Origin: Dehalococcoidia bacterium
Lineage (GTDB): Bacteria; Chloroflexota; Dehalococcoidia; Dehalococcoidales; UBA1222
Length of the DNA stretch: 8,319 nucleotides
NCBI GenBank assembly: GCA_009783135.1
Contig: WRHS01000051.1
Coordinates: 1-8,319, forward strand
Reading direction: 5' to 3'
Shown here in pieces: positions 1 through 6,869 of the stretch. Position 1 is the first letter of the stretch, and each line of letters opens with the position of its first letter. The notes under the pieces are model-generated. The model was not told the DNA's origin, searched no databases, and was given only the letters and a program-made list of their open reading frames with translations. A program made the translations under genes and the position numbers.

Positions 1-2
1 AT

Positions 3-1172
3 CAAAAACCGTTTGCAGGTGTTAACGGCAGCGGCAAGCATAACAACTGGTCCCTTTCAACAGACACGGGTATCAATCTGCTTGAGCCCGGGGAAACACC
101 GCATGAGAATGCACAGTTTTTACTGTTTTTGGTTGCCGTCATCAAGGCGGTTGATGATTATCAGGACTTGTTAAGTGTATCGGTTGCCAGTGCCGGAAAT
201 GACCATAGGCTTGGGGCAAATGAAGCACCACCCAGCATAATATCAATATTTCTCGGCAATGAGCTGACAGATATACTTGCTGCCCTTGAATCAAGCTCGG
301 AGTACCACAATAAAAAGCAGAGCGAAATGGAAATTGGCGTTACAGTGCTTCCGCATTTCCCCAAGGATACCACCGACAGAAACCGCACGTCGCCGTTTGC
401 CTTTACGGGTAATAAGTTTGAGTTTCGCATGCTCGGCTCTGCCTTTTCAATTTCAGGCCCAAATATCGTGCTGAATACCATAATCGCCGAGGTCTTAAGA
501 CAGTTCGCAGACTGCCTGGAGCAGTCAACAGAGTTCAAGCGCGATTTGGCAGAACTTATCCAGAAAACCATCCGCGAACATAAGAGGATTATATTTAACG
601 GCAATAACTACTCCGATGAGTGGGTTGAAGAGGCTAAGCAGCGCGGGCTGTCGAACCTGAAAAATACGGTGGATTCTTTACCTGAGTTTGTTTCGGAGAA
701 GAGTATCGAACTGTTTACAAGGCATCACGTGTTCACGGAATCGGAACTGTATTCGCGTTATGAGATACTCATGGAAAGCTATTGTAAGGCATTGCACATA
801 GAGGCGCTTACAATGGTAGATATGATAAAGAGCAGTATTATGCCTGCTTGCATTGATTACCAGAATGAACTTGCAAAACTTCTGCGGCAAAAAAGGGAGT
901 GTGGCACGTTTGATGCCTATGTCGAAGAACGCTTGCTTGGTAAAATCGCCGATTTGTCAGCCTGTCTTCTCAGAAAACTGCCTGTACTTGAGGAGGCAAT
1001 CGCCGCGTCCAAAGATGAGCATGAAATACTTGCGCGTGCAAGATTTTACCGCGATAAAATACTTGGCACAATGTCAGAGTTGCGTTTAATAACCGACGAA
1101 CTTGAGTCTGTAGTGGCAAAAAAACACTGGCCGCTGCCATCTTATGCCGAAATGCTTTATAGTGTCATGTAG
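3..1172 (+). CDS. glnN: Glutamine synthetase type III, C-terminal part (5' end outside window)
   Basis: Catalyses ATP-dependent amidation of glutamate to glutamine in the cytoplasm, the main ammonium-assimilation step. The frame is open from base 3 with no start, so 389 C-terminal residues of a family usually near 700 are present. Directly visible are the signature KPFAGVNGSGKHNNWS at the very start, then the GSIII motif RLGANEAPPSIISIFLG, and NRTSPFAFTGNKFEFRMLG, which corresponds to the arginine-containing active-site segment. The remaining roughly 230 residues are the helical C-terminal extension of type III enzymes. An internal TTG at 129 could be mistaken for a start, but the conserved signature lies upstream of it in the same frame, so the gene is simply truncated by the window. 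The pdxK gene follows 92 bases downstream. Identification as type III rather than type I is secure from these motifs. Confidence 0.95.
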   Translation, partial: QKPFAGVNGSGKHNNWSLSTDTGINLLEPGETPHENAQFLLFLVAVIKAVDDYQDLLSVSVASAGNDHRLGANEAPPSIISIFLGNELTDILAALESSSEYHNKKQSEMEIGVTVLPHFPKDTTDRNRTSPFAFTGNKFEFRMLGSAFSISGPNIVLNTIIAEVLRQFADCLEQSTEFKRDLAELIQKTIREHKRIIFNGNNYSDEWVEEAKQRGLSNLKNTVDSLPEFVSEKSIELFTRHHVFTESELYSRYEILMESYCKALHIEALTMVDMIKSSIMPACIDYQNELAKLLRQKRECGTFDAYVEERLLGKIADLSACLLRKLPVLEEAIAASKDEHEILARARFYRDKILGTMSELRLITDELESVVAKKHWPLPSYAEMLYSVM

Positions 1173-1264
1173 ATGCAGATTTTGTTGTTAATAGGTTGAG
1201 TTAGCGGCTGTTGTAGACGGCAGCTGTTTGTAGTATTTTTTGCAGATGGTAAGGAGGATATAAC

Positions 1265-2077
1265 ATGAAAAAAACGCTGAGCCTTGCCGGTTCCGACTCA
1301 AGTGGTGGGGCTGGTATACAGGCTGATTTGAAAACGTTTCAGGAACTTGGGGTTTATGGCATGACCGCACTTACGGTTATGGTTGCCATGGACCCGCATA
1401 ACAATTGGAACCATCAGGTTTTCCCTGTCGCTCTTGAAATAATCAAGGCACAGCTTACAACGATTATTGATGGAGTTGGCGTTGATGCCCTAAAAACCGG
1501 TATGCTGCCAACCTCTGATATCATTGAACTTGCGGCGTATACTGTCAAAAAGCATGACCTGAAAAATGTTGTAGTTGATCCTGTGATGGTGTGCAAGGGA
1601 GCGGGAGAACCGCTTAACCCTGAGAACACAGACTGTTACAAAAAAGCGCTGATACCTCTGGCGACTGTTGTAACCCCAAATATCTTTGAGGCGTCGCAAC
1701 TCAGTGGCATTGGCACGATTACAACAGTGGAACATATGAAGGAAGCGGCACAAATAATAAGGCAAATTGGGGTGGAATGCGTTGTTATTAAGGGCGGAAA
1801 GGGTATTGAGCATAATAGTGCGGTTGATGTTGTTTATGACGGAAAGGCATTTGAGGTTTTGGAAAGCGACAGAATAGACACGTCAAATACCCACGGCGCC
1901 GGGTGCACATTTTCTGCGGCTATCACGGCTGAACTTGCAAAGGGAGTTCCTGTAAGTGAGGCAATTAAGGCCGCCAAGGGATTTATTACCAGTGCCATAC
2001 GACATTCTTTTGTGCTTAACCAGTTTGTAGGAGTATTGAATCATTCGGCGGGTAAAGATATAGGACAGCACATTTGA
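1265..2077 (+). CDS. pdxK: Pyridoxine kinase / hydroxymethylpyrimidine kinase (ThiD-like PdxK)
   Basis: A 270-residue ribokinase-superfamily kinase that phosphorylates pyridoxine, pyridoxal or pyridoxamine with ATP, and possibly the thiamine intermediate HMP. Visible motifs are the N-terminal AGSDSSGGAGIQADLKTF (about residues 8-25), the substrate-lid segment VAMDPHNNWNHQVFP, DPVMVCKGAGEP mid-protein, and the C-terminal anion-hole and catalytic segment THGAGCTFSAA. The protein is strikingly like Bacillus subtilis PdxK as I remember it, especially around NWNHQVFP and THGAGCTFSAA, so pyridoxine kinase is preferred over a dedicated ThiD. Substrate preference cannot be settled from sequence alone. 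The ATG at 1265 has a perfect AAGGAGG at 1251-1257 with 7-base spacing. No thiamine genes or TPP riboswitch lie nearby, which also favours a vitamin B6 salvage role. PLP is used by many amino-acid enzymes. Confidence 0.85.
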   Translation: MKKTLSLAGSDSSGGAGIQADLKTFQELGVYGMTALTVMVAMDPHNNWNHQVFPVALEIIKAQLTTIIDGVGVDALKTGMLPTSDIIELAAYTVKKHDLKNVVVDPVMVCKGAGEPLNPENTDCYKKALIPLATVVTPNIFEASQLSGIGTITTVEHMKEAAQIIRQIGVECVVIKGGKGIEHNSAVDVVYDGKAFEVLESDRIDTSNTHGAGCTFSAAITAELAKGVPVSEAIKAAKGFITSAIRHSFVLNQFVGVLNHSAGKDIGQHI

Positions 2078-2100
2078 AATTAAAAATATGATAAAATTTG

Positions 2101-2129
2101 TTTATAAAGTGCTATTCGTGGTTTATAAT
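2101..2129 (+). promoter_or_regulatory. Candidate promoter and overlapping inverted repeat upstream of the LysR gene
   Basis: A perfect -10 box TATAAT lies at 2124-2129. At 17 bases upstream the -35 position holds TTTATA (2101-2106), a weak match to consensus. TTTATAAA at 2101-2108 and TTTATAAT at 2122-2129 form arms of a 7-bp inverted repeat (TTATAAA/TTTATAA) separated by 13 bases, and centre to centre they are two helical turns apart. LysR regulators commonly bind such interrupted dyads over their own promoters, so autoregulation is plausible but inferred. AT-rich sequence could produce the dyad by chance. Confidence 0.4.
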
Positions 2130-2149
2130 AGCGTATATGGAGGCAAACA

Positions 2150-3052
2150 ATGAATCTTGACTACATAAAGACATATACCGAACTTGTAAAACTCGGAAGC
2201 TTTTCGGCTGTGGCCAAAAAGTTATCGGTTAGCCAGCCGGCAGTTTCTTTCCAGATACAGAAACTGGAACATGACTTGGGCGTATGCCTTATCAACCGCA
2301 ACTATAAAAAAGTTACGCTCACTGATGCCGGCAAAAGGCTTTTGGAGTTTGCCACAACAGTAAATTGCGAGGAAGCCAGCCTGTTAAAGGACTTGGGGCA
2401 TCTTCGGGATGACGTGGGCGGTGACCTGCAGATTGCCGCCAGTACTACACCAGGTGAATATGTTTTGCCCGTATTACTCGGAGAGTTCCTCAGTCAGCAC
2501 CATGCTGTTAGGGCACGTGTGGCGGTTGATGACTCTATCTCTGTCATTAACGGCGTAAAAGGTGGTGTTTACGAGGTCGGATTTTGTGGCTCAACTCCTC
2601 CCAAAGGACATAGCCTGGAATCCTTTAAAGTAGCCGAAGATGAAATTGTACTGATTGTTTACCCCGGGCACTCATTTGCCACTCGTGAGCAGGTGTCATA
2701 TAAGGAATTGGAGGAAGCACATCTCATTGTCCGTGAGCCAACATCCGGAACACAGAAGACATTGGAACAATTGCTGGCTCAGTCAGGGCTAAATCCAAGC
2801 AGACTTAGACCGCGTCTTACGCTCGGCTCAAGCCAAGCCATAGTATCGGCAGTGGAAGCCTGTGCCGGTATAGCGTTTGTTTCCAGCCTCGCAGTCAAGC
2901 AGCAATTGAATTCAGGCAGCATCAAAAAAATAACTCTTGCTGACGTCAAACTGAAGCGCGATTTCTACTGCATTTACTACACTGAGAGACTGGCAACACG
3001 GCTGGTTCAGGAATTTGTTTCGTTTATCCGTGAAAAATCAAGTGCAGGCTGA
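2150..3052 (+). CDS. LysR-family transcriptional regulator (CysL/CysB-like)
   Basis: A 300-residue one-component DNA-binding regulator of usual LysR length. The winged HTH covers residues 1-60: FSAVAKKLSVSQPAVSFQIQ at 18-37 is the helix-turn-helix, followed by KLEHDLGVCLINR and LTDAGKRLL. The effector domain starts near residue 95 with ASTTPGEYVLPVLLGEF, a motif shared with CysL-like and selenium-associated LysR proteins, and continues with REPTSGTQKTLEQLL (about 199-213) and a GSSQAIVSAVEACAGIAFV segment. The effector is unknown. Its family resemblance suggests sulfur or amino-acid metabolism, which is of interest because a sulfide-to-homocysteine operon lies about 1.2 kb downstream on the other strand; that link is inference only. 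The ATG at 2150 is set by GGAGG at 2139-2143. A TATAAT box lies just upstream, and the alkC gene follows after 41 bases, probably in the same transcript. Confidence 0.9.
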   Translation: MNLDYIKTYTELVKLGSFSAVAKKLSVSQPAVSFQIQKLEHDLGVCLINRNYKKVTLTDAGKRLLEFATTVNCEEASLLKDLGHLRDDVGGDLQIAASTTPGEYVLPVLLGEFLSQHHAVRARVAVDDSISVINGVKGGVYEVGFCGSTPPKGHSLESFKVAEDEIVLIVYPGHSFATREQVSYKELEEAHLIVREPTSGTQKTLEQLLAQSGLNPSRLRPRLTLGSSQAIVSAVEACAGIAFVSSLAVKQQLNSGSIKKITLADVKLKRDFYCIYYTERLATRLVQEFVSFIREKSSAG

Positions 3053-3093
3053 GTAAACCAAACAGAAATCCGGCATACATAAGCGAGAAATAT

Positions 3094-4188
3094 ATGGCGG
3101 AACCATTAAAGAACTTGCTCAGCCGCGAACTGCTTAGCAGGCTTGCCTCGGATATCAAGTCAGTCTACAAACCATTCCAAGCTGATGCGTTCATTGAATC
3201 GACCATGGATGAAACATGGGATGACTTGGAACTTAAAGATAGGACTTATCGTGTAGGTCTTAACCTAGGGAGGTATCTTCTGCAAGAGTATAGTGCGGCC
3301 ATTGGCATCATTGATAAAGTGGTGATGAACTATGGCACTTGGCTTGATGGTTTTGCTTGGTTCTTTCCCGTTTTTGTTGAGATTTATGGTCAGGATGAGG
3401 CAAATTGGGACGTCTCAATGGCTGCCTTGGCAAGATATACATCTTATGCCTCGGCCGAAATGGCTGTGCGACCGTTTATTATTAAGCATGAGGCGCGCAT
3501 GATGCGCCAGATGTATGCTTGGGCAGGACATGAAAACGAGTCGGTCCGCAGGCTCTCCTGCGAAGGATGCCGCCCTGCGTTGCCGTGGGCACCGGCACTA
3601 AACAGCTTCAAGAAGGACCCCAGTCCCATACTGCCGATATTGGAACGCCTTAAGGATGATACTTCGATTCATGTGCGAAAGAGCGTCGCCAATAATCTAA
3701 ATGATATTTCCAAAACACATCCTGACCTTGTTGTGAAACTCGCCAGAGAATGGCAAGGCAAAAGCGAGCGCACCGACTGGATAATAAAGCACGGATGCAG
3801 AACGCTGTTAAAAAATGGCAATAAAGAGGCGCTGGCACTTTTCGGACTCCAAAACGTCACCTCTATAGATATTTCAGACTTTGCATTAAAGACAGGAGCA
3901 ATTTCGATAGGGCAAGATATTAGCTTCTCATTTGCGATTTCAGCAAAAGAGGCGACAAAAGTTAGGCTGGAGTATGCAATTGATTACGTGAAATCCAGCA
4001 GCAAAAGAAGCAGGAAGATTTTCCAAATATCTGAGGTCTCATTAAAAGCAAGCGAAAAAAAGCATTACGTCAGAAAGCATTCATTTGCAGACGTTAGCGT
4101 GAGAAAACATTACGTCGGGACACATTCAATTACGCTTATTGCAAACGGCGCAGAGCGGGGAAAACTGGATTTCGTGCTACATGCATAA
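3094..4188 (+). CDS. alkC: AlkC-type alkylpurine DNA glycosylase with C-terminal Ig-like domain
   Basis: The AlkC/AlkD superfamily removes N-alkylated purines (3-methyladenine type damage) from DNA without flipping the base, starting base excision repair. The 364-residue protein begins MAEPLKNLLSRELLSRLA, a typical AlkC N-terminus. FPVFVEIYG (91-99), AEMAVRPFI (121-129), VRRLSCEGCRPALPWAPAL (151-169) and VRKSVANNLNDISKTHPDL (194-212) are HEAT-like repeat segments characteristic of the family. From about residue 255 to the end a beta-rich segment fits the Ig-like DNA-contacting domain described for AlkC. This part contains two related pieces, KKHYVRKHS and RKHYVGTHS, matching the family's conserved Arg/His-rich loop. 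The start lies 41 bases after the LysR stop with only a weak AAGCGAG ribosome site at 3081-3087, suggesting co-transcription with the regulator. It converges on the homocysteine operon. No frameshift or truncation is apparent. Confidence 0.88.
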   Translation: MAEPLKNLLSRELLSRLASDIKSVYKPFQADAFIESTMDETWDDLELKDRTYRVGLNLGRYLLQEYSAAIGIIDKVVMNYGTWLDGFAWFFPVFVEIYGQDEANWDVSMAALARYTSYASAEMAVRPFIIKHEARMMRQMYAWAGHENESVRRLSCEGCRPALPWAPALNSFKKDPSPILPILERLKDDTSIHVRKSVANNLNDISKTHPDLVVKLAREWQGKSERTDWIIKHGCRTLLKNGNKEALALFGLQNVTSIDISDFALKTGAISIGQDISFSFAISAKEATKVRLEYAIDYVKSSSKRSRKIFQISEVSLKASEKKHYVRKHSFADVSVRKHYVGTHSITLIANGAERGKLDFVLHA

Positions 4189-4224
4189 GTCTAACTGAAC
4201 CATATAAATTTACATAATGGCTTC

Positions 4225-4956
4225 TTATCCCGTCGACACTTGGCAAAGTTCTATTGTTCCCCATACGCCGATTTTTTTCCCTATTACGATGACAGCACCG
4301 CTCAGTCCGGCAATACTTTGAGCGACATCTAGACCGCACTGAATATCATCTGCTGAGTGCACGGCGTTGCCTACAGCGCTTGCAGCGGCATCGGCTAAGG
4401 CTGCGGATGGCGCAATGATTACACTGGCATCGGTTTTGCCCAAGCTGATTGACGGTCCTACGGTACCTGATGAGGTGCAAACACCCAGTGGCAGATCATA
4501 TGGTTTTAATCTCAATCCCAAGTTCCCCGAAACAGGCGAGTCACCGGCATGTATCGCGGCAATTCTTTCCTGTGCCGAACTTATAAAGTTGTCACCTCCG
4601 TTCTCAATGATAACCTCTTTTGAAAGTGTGGAGAGTTTTTGCCCCAATAACTCGGAGATTGCACCTGCAACCGCTGCCATTGGTCCCACGCCGGCAGCTT
4701 TGGCGGCTTGTGCCATTATGCGGACTATGTGGGGTGCGTCATCATTAACCTCCAACGGCTCAAATGATGCACCGAAAAAAGGATGTGCCTGAATGTAGTT
4801 TTCCAGATCAGTGCGCAAATGCGTCAGTTGCTCCAGCGCCACAACAGACAAATCGGAGCAGGTATGAATGAGCAGGTCGCTTTCTTTGATGCGCACGTTG
4901 TAGCTGACCAGCTTCCCAGCCTTTATCCATGTACGGTAATGGCGCGGCTGGTACAT
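4225..4956 (-). CDS. UPF0280 / COG2122 ApbE-like protein, putative sulfide-assimilation factor
   Basis: A 243-residue protein of the UPF0280 family, related in fold to ApbE. Typical features are the N-terminus MYQPRHYRTWIKAGKLVSYN, YIQAHPFFGASFEPL (54-68), GVGPMAAVAGA (89-99), VIIENGGD (115-122), and GVCTSSGTVGPS (158-169). The frame extends upstream to a GTG at 5013, but that would overlap the ferredoxin gene by 46 bases. The family's N-terminus begins at MYQPR, so the ATG at 4956 is chosen, 11 bases after the ferredoxin stop. In Methanosarcina acetivorans the homologue MA1715 supports efficient sulfide assimilation; its chemistry is unknown to me. Third gene of the operon with the DUF39 protein and the NIL ferredoxin, which strongly supports a role in sulfide-dependent homocysteine formation. 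Cytoplasmic: no signal peptide or membrane segment is seen. Confidence 0.88.
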   Translation of the reverse strand: MYQPRHYRTWIKAGKLVSYNVRIKESDLLIHTCSDLSVVALEQLTHLRTDLENYIQAHPFFGASFEPLEVNDDAPHIVRIMAQAAKAAGVGPMAAVAGAISELLGQKLSTLSKEVIIENGGDNFISSAQERIAAIHAGDSPVSGNLGLRLKPYDLPLGVCTSSGTVGPSISLGKTDASVIIAPSAALADAAASAVGNAVHSADDIQCGLDVAQSIAGLSGAVIVIGKKIGVWGTIELCQVSTG

Positions 4957-4967
4957 AGACACTTTAG

Positions 4968-5378
4968 CTAGAAATGAAATTCCATGGCACGCGGCGGGCA
5001 GGCTTTGATACACAGTCCACAGGCCACGCAGCAGTTGTCATCAAAGCACACCTTACGCGTCTGAGGATCAACTGAGAAAGCGCGTGACGGACATACGCTT
5101 ACGCAAGCTCCACAGTGAGTACAACGCCCCTCGTTGCGCAACACAGAACGCGACAGAGACTCAATTTGCACACCAGCCGACGTGACGTACTCAATGCCGG
5201 CATCATACTTGTCCTGCTCTCCGGAAAGTTCCAACACGACATAACCTTCCTGATTCGGAATGATGGAGGCTTTCAATATGTTGAAACTAAGGTCATAGTT
5301 TCTTATAAGATTGTTGATTACCGGTTGCTCCACTATACGCGGCGGGAAATGTAACACCAGCTTATGTGATATCTTCAT
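4968..5378 (-). CDS. NIL-domain 2x[4Fe-4S] ferredoxin of homocysteine biosynthesis
   Basis: A 136-residue protein with two parts. Residues 1-77 form a NIL-type small-ligand domain (KLVLHFPPRIVEQPVINNLI at 6-25, then a beta-alpha-beta pattern). Residues 80-136 hold two ferredoxin clusters: Cys86, 89, 92 and 96 (CTHCGACVSVCP) and Cys117, 120, 123 and 127 (CVACGLCIKACP). All eight ligands are present. The homologue MA1822 of Methanosarcina acts with the DUF39 protein to make homocysteine from aspartate semialdehyde and sulfide, presumably supplying electrons. The frame could begin at a GTG at 5396, overlapping the upstream gene by 8 bases, but the ATG at 5378 has a GAGG eight bases upstream and starts exactly where NIL proteins begin. 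Gaps are 10 bases to the upstream gene and 11 to the downstream one. An extra Cys116 adjoins the second cluster. Confidence 0.92.
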   Translation of the reverse strand: MKISHKLVLHFPPRIVEQPVINNLIRNYDLSFNILKASIIPNQEGYVVLELSGEQDKYDAGIEYVTSAGVQIESLSRSVLRNEGRCTHCGACVSVCPSRAFSVDPQTRKVCFDDNCCVACGLCIKACPPRAMEFHF

Positions 5379-5388
5379 AATTTTATCC

Positions 5389-6588
5389 TCAGCCACGCTC
5401 GTTTAAGGCCTTGGGCGCAATCCCAGCATCGACACCAGGCAAAGGCTGCACTGGCTGTGTGAGCAAAAACTTCCCCTGCTGCATCCATTGCTTCAGGGTT
5501 GTGGCTATTTCAATGGCACGTGAATAGCTGGAGAGCGAGGCAACTGACACAGACTTGCCGTTGAGCACGAAACTGCCGCTTTTCAACTCAGCGTAACTTA
5601 CCTCTGCCAACACATCTGCTTCGCGCTGCGGATAAGTGCTGGAATAGTCCACGACAGGTGCTAAGATGTCAGCATCTCCGACCAGTGTGTAGCCTAGTAT
5701 TTCTTCATCCAGTATTGGAATAGGCACGCCAATGCCCACAGCAAGAGTAACACCATATCCCAGCATGCTGATGCCGCGCAACCAACGAGGGCTCATCTGC
5801 TTCAAATCACCTATAACAGCCAGTGTCCCGGCTCCGCGTTTTGGTACGCCGTTGTCGCCGCGCAGTGCGGTGGGGTTGTGCTGCGTGCCATTCCATGCCA
5901 CATAACCTACGCCGCCACCCAGGAAGATGCGTGTGCCGACACCAATCGTTTTGAAATACGGGTCGTTCAAAAGCGGGGAAAGCTGTCCGGCTGAACAGTA
6001 GTTGGCATTTGCCAGACGCGGCTTTAAAATACCCATGTAGGTGTGAATTGTCTTATCGGATGCATTAACTGCCACATTGTAATTTTGGTAGGCATTGCGA
6101 GGATTAAACAACACCGCCTCGTTTAGTTCTTTAATATTTATTAGCGTATCAAGTTTCTTGCGAGGATAGCAATCCGTACCATAAGCTGATGCCACCAAAT
6201 GAACATCCCTGCCGGCTACCAACTCCTCAATAACATGTCCCCCGCCATAGTTGAACTCACCTGGGTATACGCGATTGCACAGGTCATCATCCGGCAGGGC
6301 ATTGGCGCCAATTAGAAGATCAGCTGCGGCATATCCGGTATAAGCCTGCACGTCATTCAGTGTGGCTTTGCCGCCACCAAGCTTAATGCGCGGTTTGGTG
6401 TGGCCTAAGTTAAAATAGGCACCTGATGAGCACATAGGTCCGAAAGTGCCTGTGGTGACAACATCCACCTCTTGCGCTGTGCAAGCGGTGCCTTTCTCTT
6501 TGGCAATGCCAACAATTTCCTCGGCAGTGGCGATTACAGCCTTGCCTAGTTTTATTTTCTCGTTGATCTCTTCAATAGTTTTGGCCAT
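5389..6588 (-). CDS. DUF39 / COG1900 homocysteine biosynthesis protein
   Basis: A 399-residue protein of the COG1900 (DUF39) family, first gene of the operon. Its archaeal homologue MA1821 is required, with the NIL ferredoxin, to convert L-aspartate semialdehyde plus sulfide into homocysteine, the methionine precursor. Family motifs seen are TIEEINEKIKLGKAVIATAE near the N-terminus, TFGPMCSSGAYFN with Cys53, PRIKLGGGKATLNDVQAYTG (66-85), YPGEFNYGGGHVIEEL, ASAYGTDCYPRK with Cys140, and GGVGYVAWNGTQHNP. The two cysteines are candidates for a catalytic persulfide. Some archaeal members add a C-terminal CBS pair; I see none here. The frame continues to a GTG at 6597, but that codon sits inside the ribosome site (GGAG, 8 bases before the ATG), so the start at 6588 is preferred. 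A TTGACA-type promoter lies about 50 bases upstream. Cytoplasmic. Confidence 0.92.
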   Translation of the reverse strand: MAKTIEEINEKIKLGKAVIATAEEIVGIAKEKGTACTAQEVDVVTTGTFGPMCSSGAYFNLGHTKPRIKLGGGKATLNDVQAYTGYAAADLLIGANALPDDDLCNRVYPGEFNYGGGHVIEELVAGRDVHLVASAYGTDCYPRKKLDTLINIKELNEAVLFNPRNAYQNYNVAVNASDKTIHTYMGILKPRLANANYCSAGQLSPLLNDPYFKTIGVGTRIFLGGGVGYVAWNGTQHNPTALRGDNGVPKRGAGTLAVIGDLKQMSPRWLRGISMLGYGVTLAVGIGVPIPILDEEILGYTLVGDADILAPVVDYSSTYPQREADVLAEVSYAELKSGSFVLNGKSVSVASLSSYSRAIEIATTLKQWMQQGKFLLTQPVQPLPGVDAGIAPKALNERG

Positions 6589-6635
6589 TTGTTGCACTCC
6601 GAGGCGATGTCTGTTTCGGCATAAATTGCAGTCTT

Positions 6636-6665
6636 ATGGTAGTCTGCTTGCCTTGCTCTTGTCAA
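6636..6665 (-). promoter_or_regulatory. Candidate promoter of the homocysteine operon
   Basis: Reading the - strand, a perfect -35 TTGACA (6660-6665) is followed after 18 bases by TACCAT (6636-6641), a four-of-six match to the -10 box. The start of transcription would fall near 6629, leaving an untranslated leader of about 40 bases that ends in the GGAG ribosome site. A second TTGACA on the same strand at 6720-6725 has only TTTTAA at the -10 distance. The leader after the main candidate is too short for a SAM-I riboswitch. Prediction only. Confidence 0.4.
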
Positions 6666-6767
6666 ACAATATTTTACAAAGGAAAACTGGTACGCCTTAA
6701 AACAACCCGTTTGGAGATTTGTCAAGAGGAACTTTTTAATAACCGTAATTATTTACAAAACGGACAT

Positions 6768-6791
6768 AAAAAAGAGCGCAAAACGCGCCTT
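6768..6791 (-). terminator. Terminator-like hairpin upstream of the homocysteine operon
   Basis: Read on the - strand, AAG plus GCGC pairs with GCGC plus CTT around a 5-base loop, with one bulged T, and is followed by a run of T (A run 6768-6773 on the + strand). It points toward the homocysteine operon, yet the upstream surface-protein gene already has a stronger terminator at 7001-7037. It may end a short RNA or act as an attenuator, or be part of a repeat element. Short stem, so moderate support. Confidence 0.4.
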
Positions 6792-6802
6792 GTAGAAAGA
6801 TT

Positions 6803-6860
6803 AAAGCCGTTTCATGGGGTGGGTAGGGTATTATCCCTCTGACCTCACAAAACGGTTTTT
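6803..6860 (+). other. Three-tier stem-loop, better paired as + strand RNA
   Basis: The outer stem AAAGCCGTTT (6803-6812) pairs with AAACGGTTTT (6850-6859) over 10 bp with one G-U pair. The middle stem GTGGGT (6819-6824) pairs with ACCTCAC (6842-6848) with one bulged T. The inner stem AGGG (6825-6828) pairs with CCCT (6835-6838) around TATTAT. As - strand RNA the G-U pair becomes an A-C mismatch, so the + strand fold is favoured. It ends in five Ts, so it could terminate a + strand transcript, but no + strand gene precedes it. Confidence 0.45.
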
Positions 6861-6869
6861 AGGCGTTAC

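Noticed and set aside
161..604. 147-codon open frame on the - strand inside the glutamine synthetase gene.
   Set aside because: The + strand carries unmistakable GSIII motifs; the antisense frame has no recognisable domain.
1203..1241. Possible terminator after glnN: an 8-bp stem (1203-1210 with 1221-1228) and a T run at 1236-1241.
   Set aside because: The stem needs two G-U pairs, and the T run starts 7 bases after the stem, so it is too weak to call.
4063..4116. Imperfect direct repeat near the end of alkC (CATTACGTC at 4063-4071 and 4108-4116).
   Set aside because: It encodes the paired KHYV..HS segments that belong to the normal AlkC C-terminal loop; probably coding constraint rather than a separate DNA element.
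4367..4792. 141-codon open frame on the + strand inside the UPF0280 gene.
   Set aside because: It is the antisense shadow of a gene with clear family motifs; its alanine/serine-rich peptide has no recognisable domain.
4957..5013. Longer UPF0280 reading frame starting at the GTG at 5013.
   Set aside because: It overlaps the second ferredoxin cluster's coding sequence, and the family N-terminus begins at the ATG at 4956.
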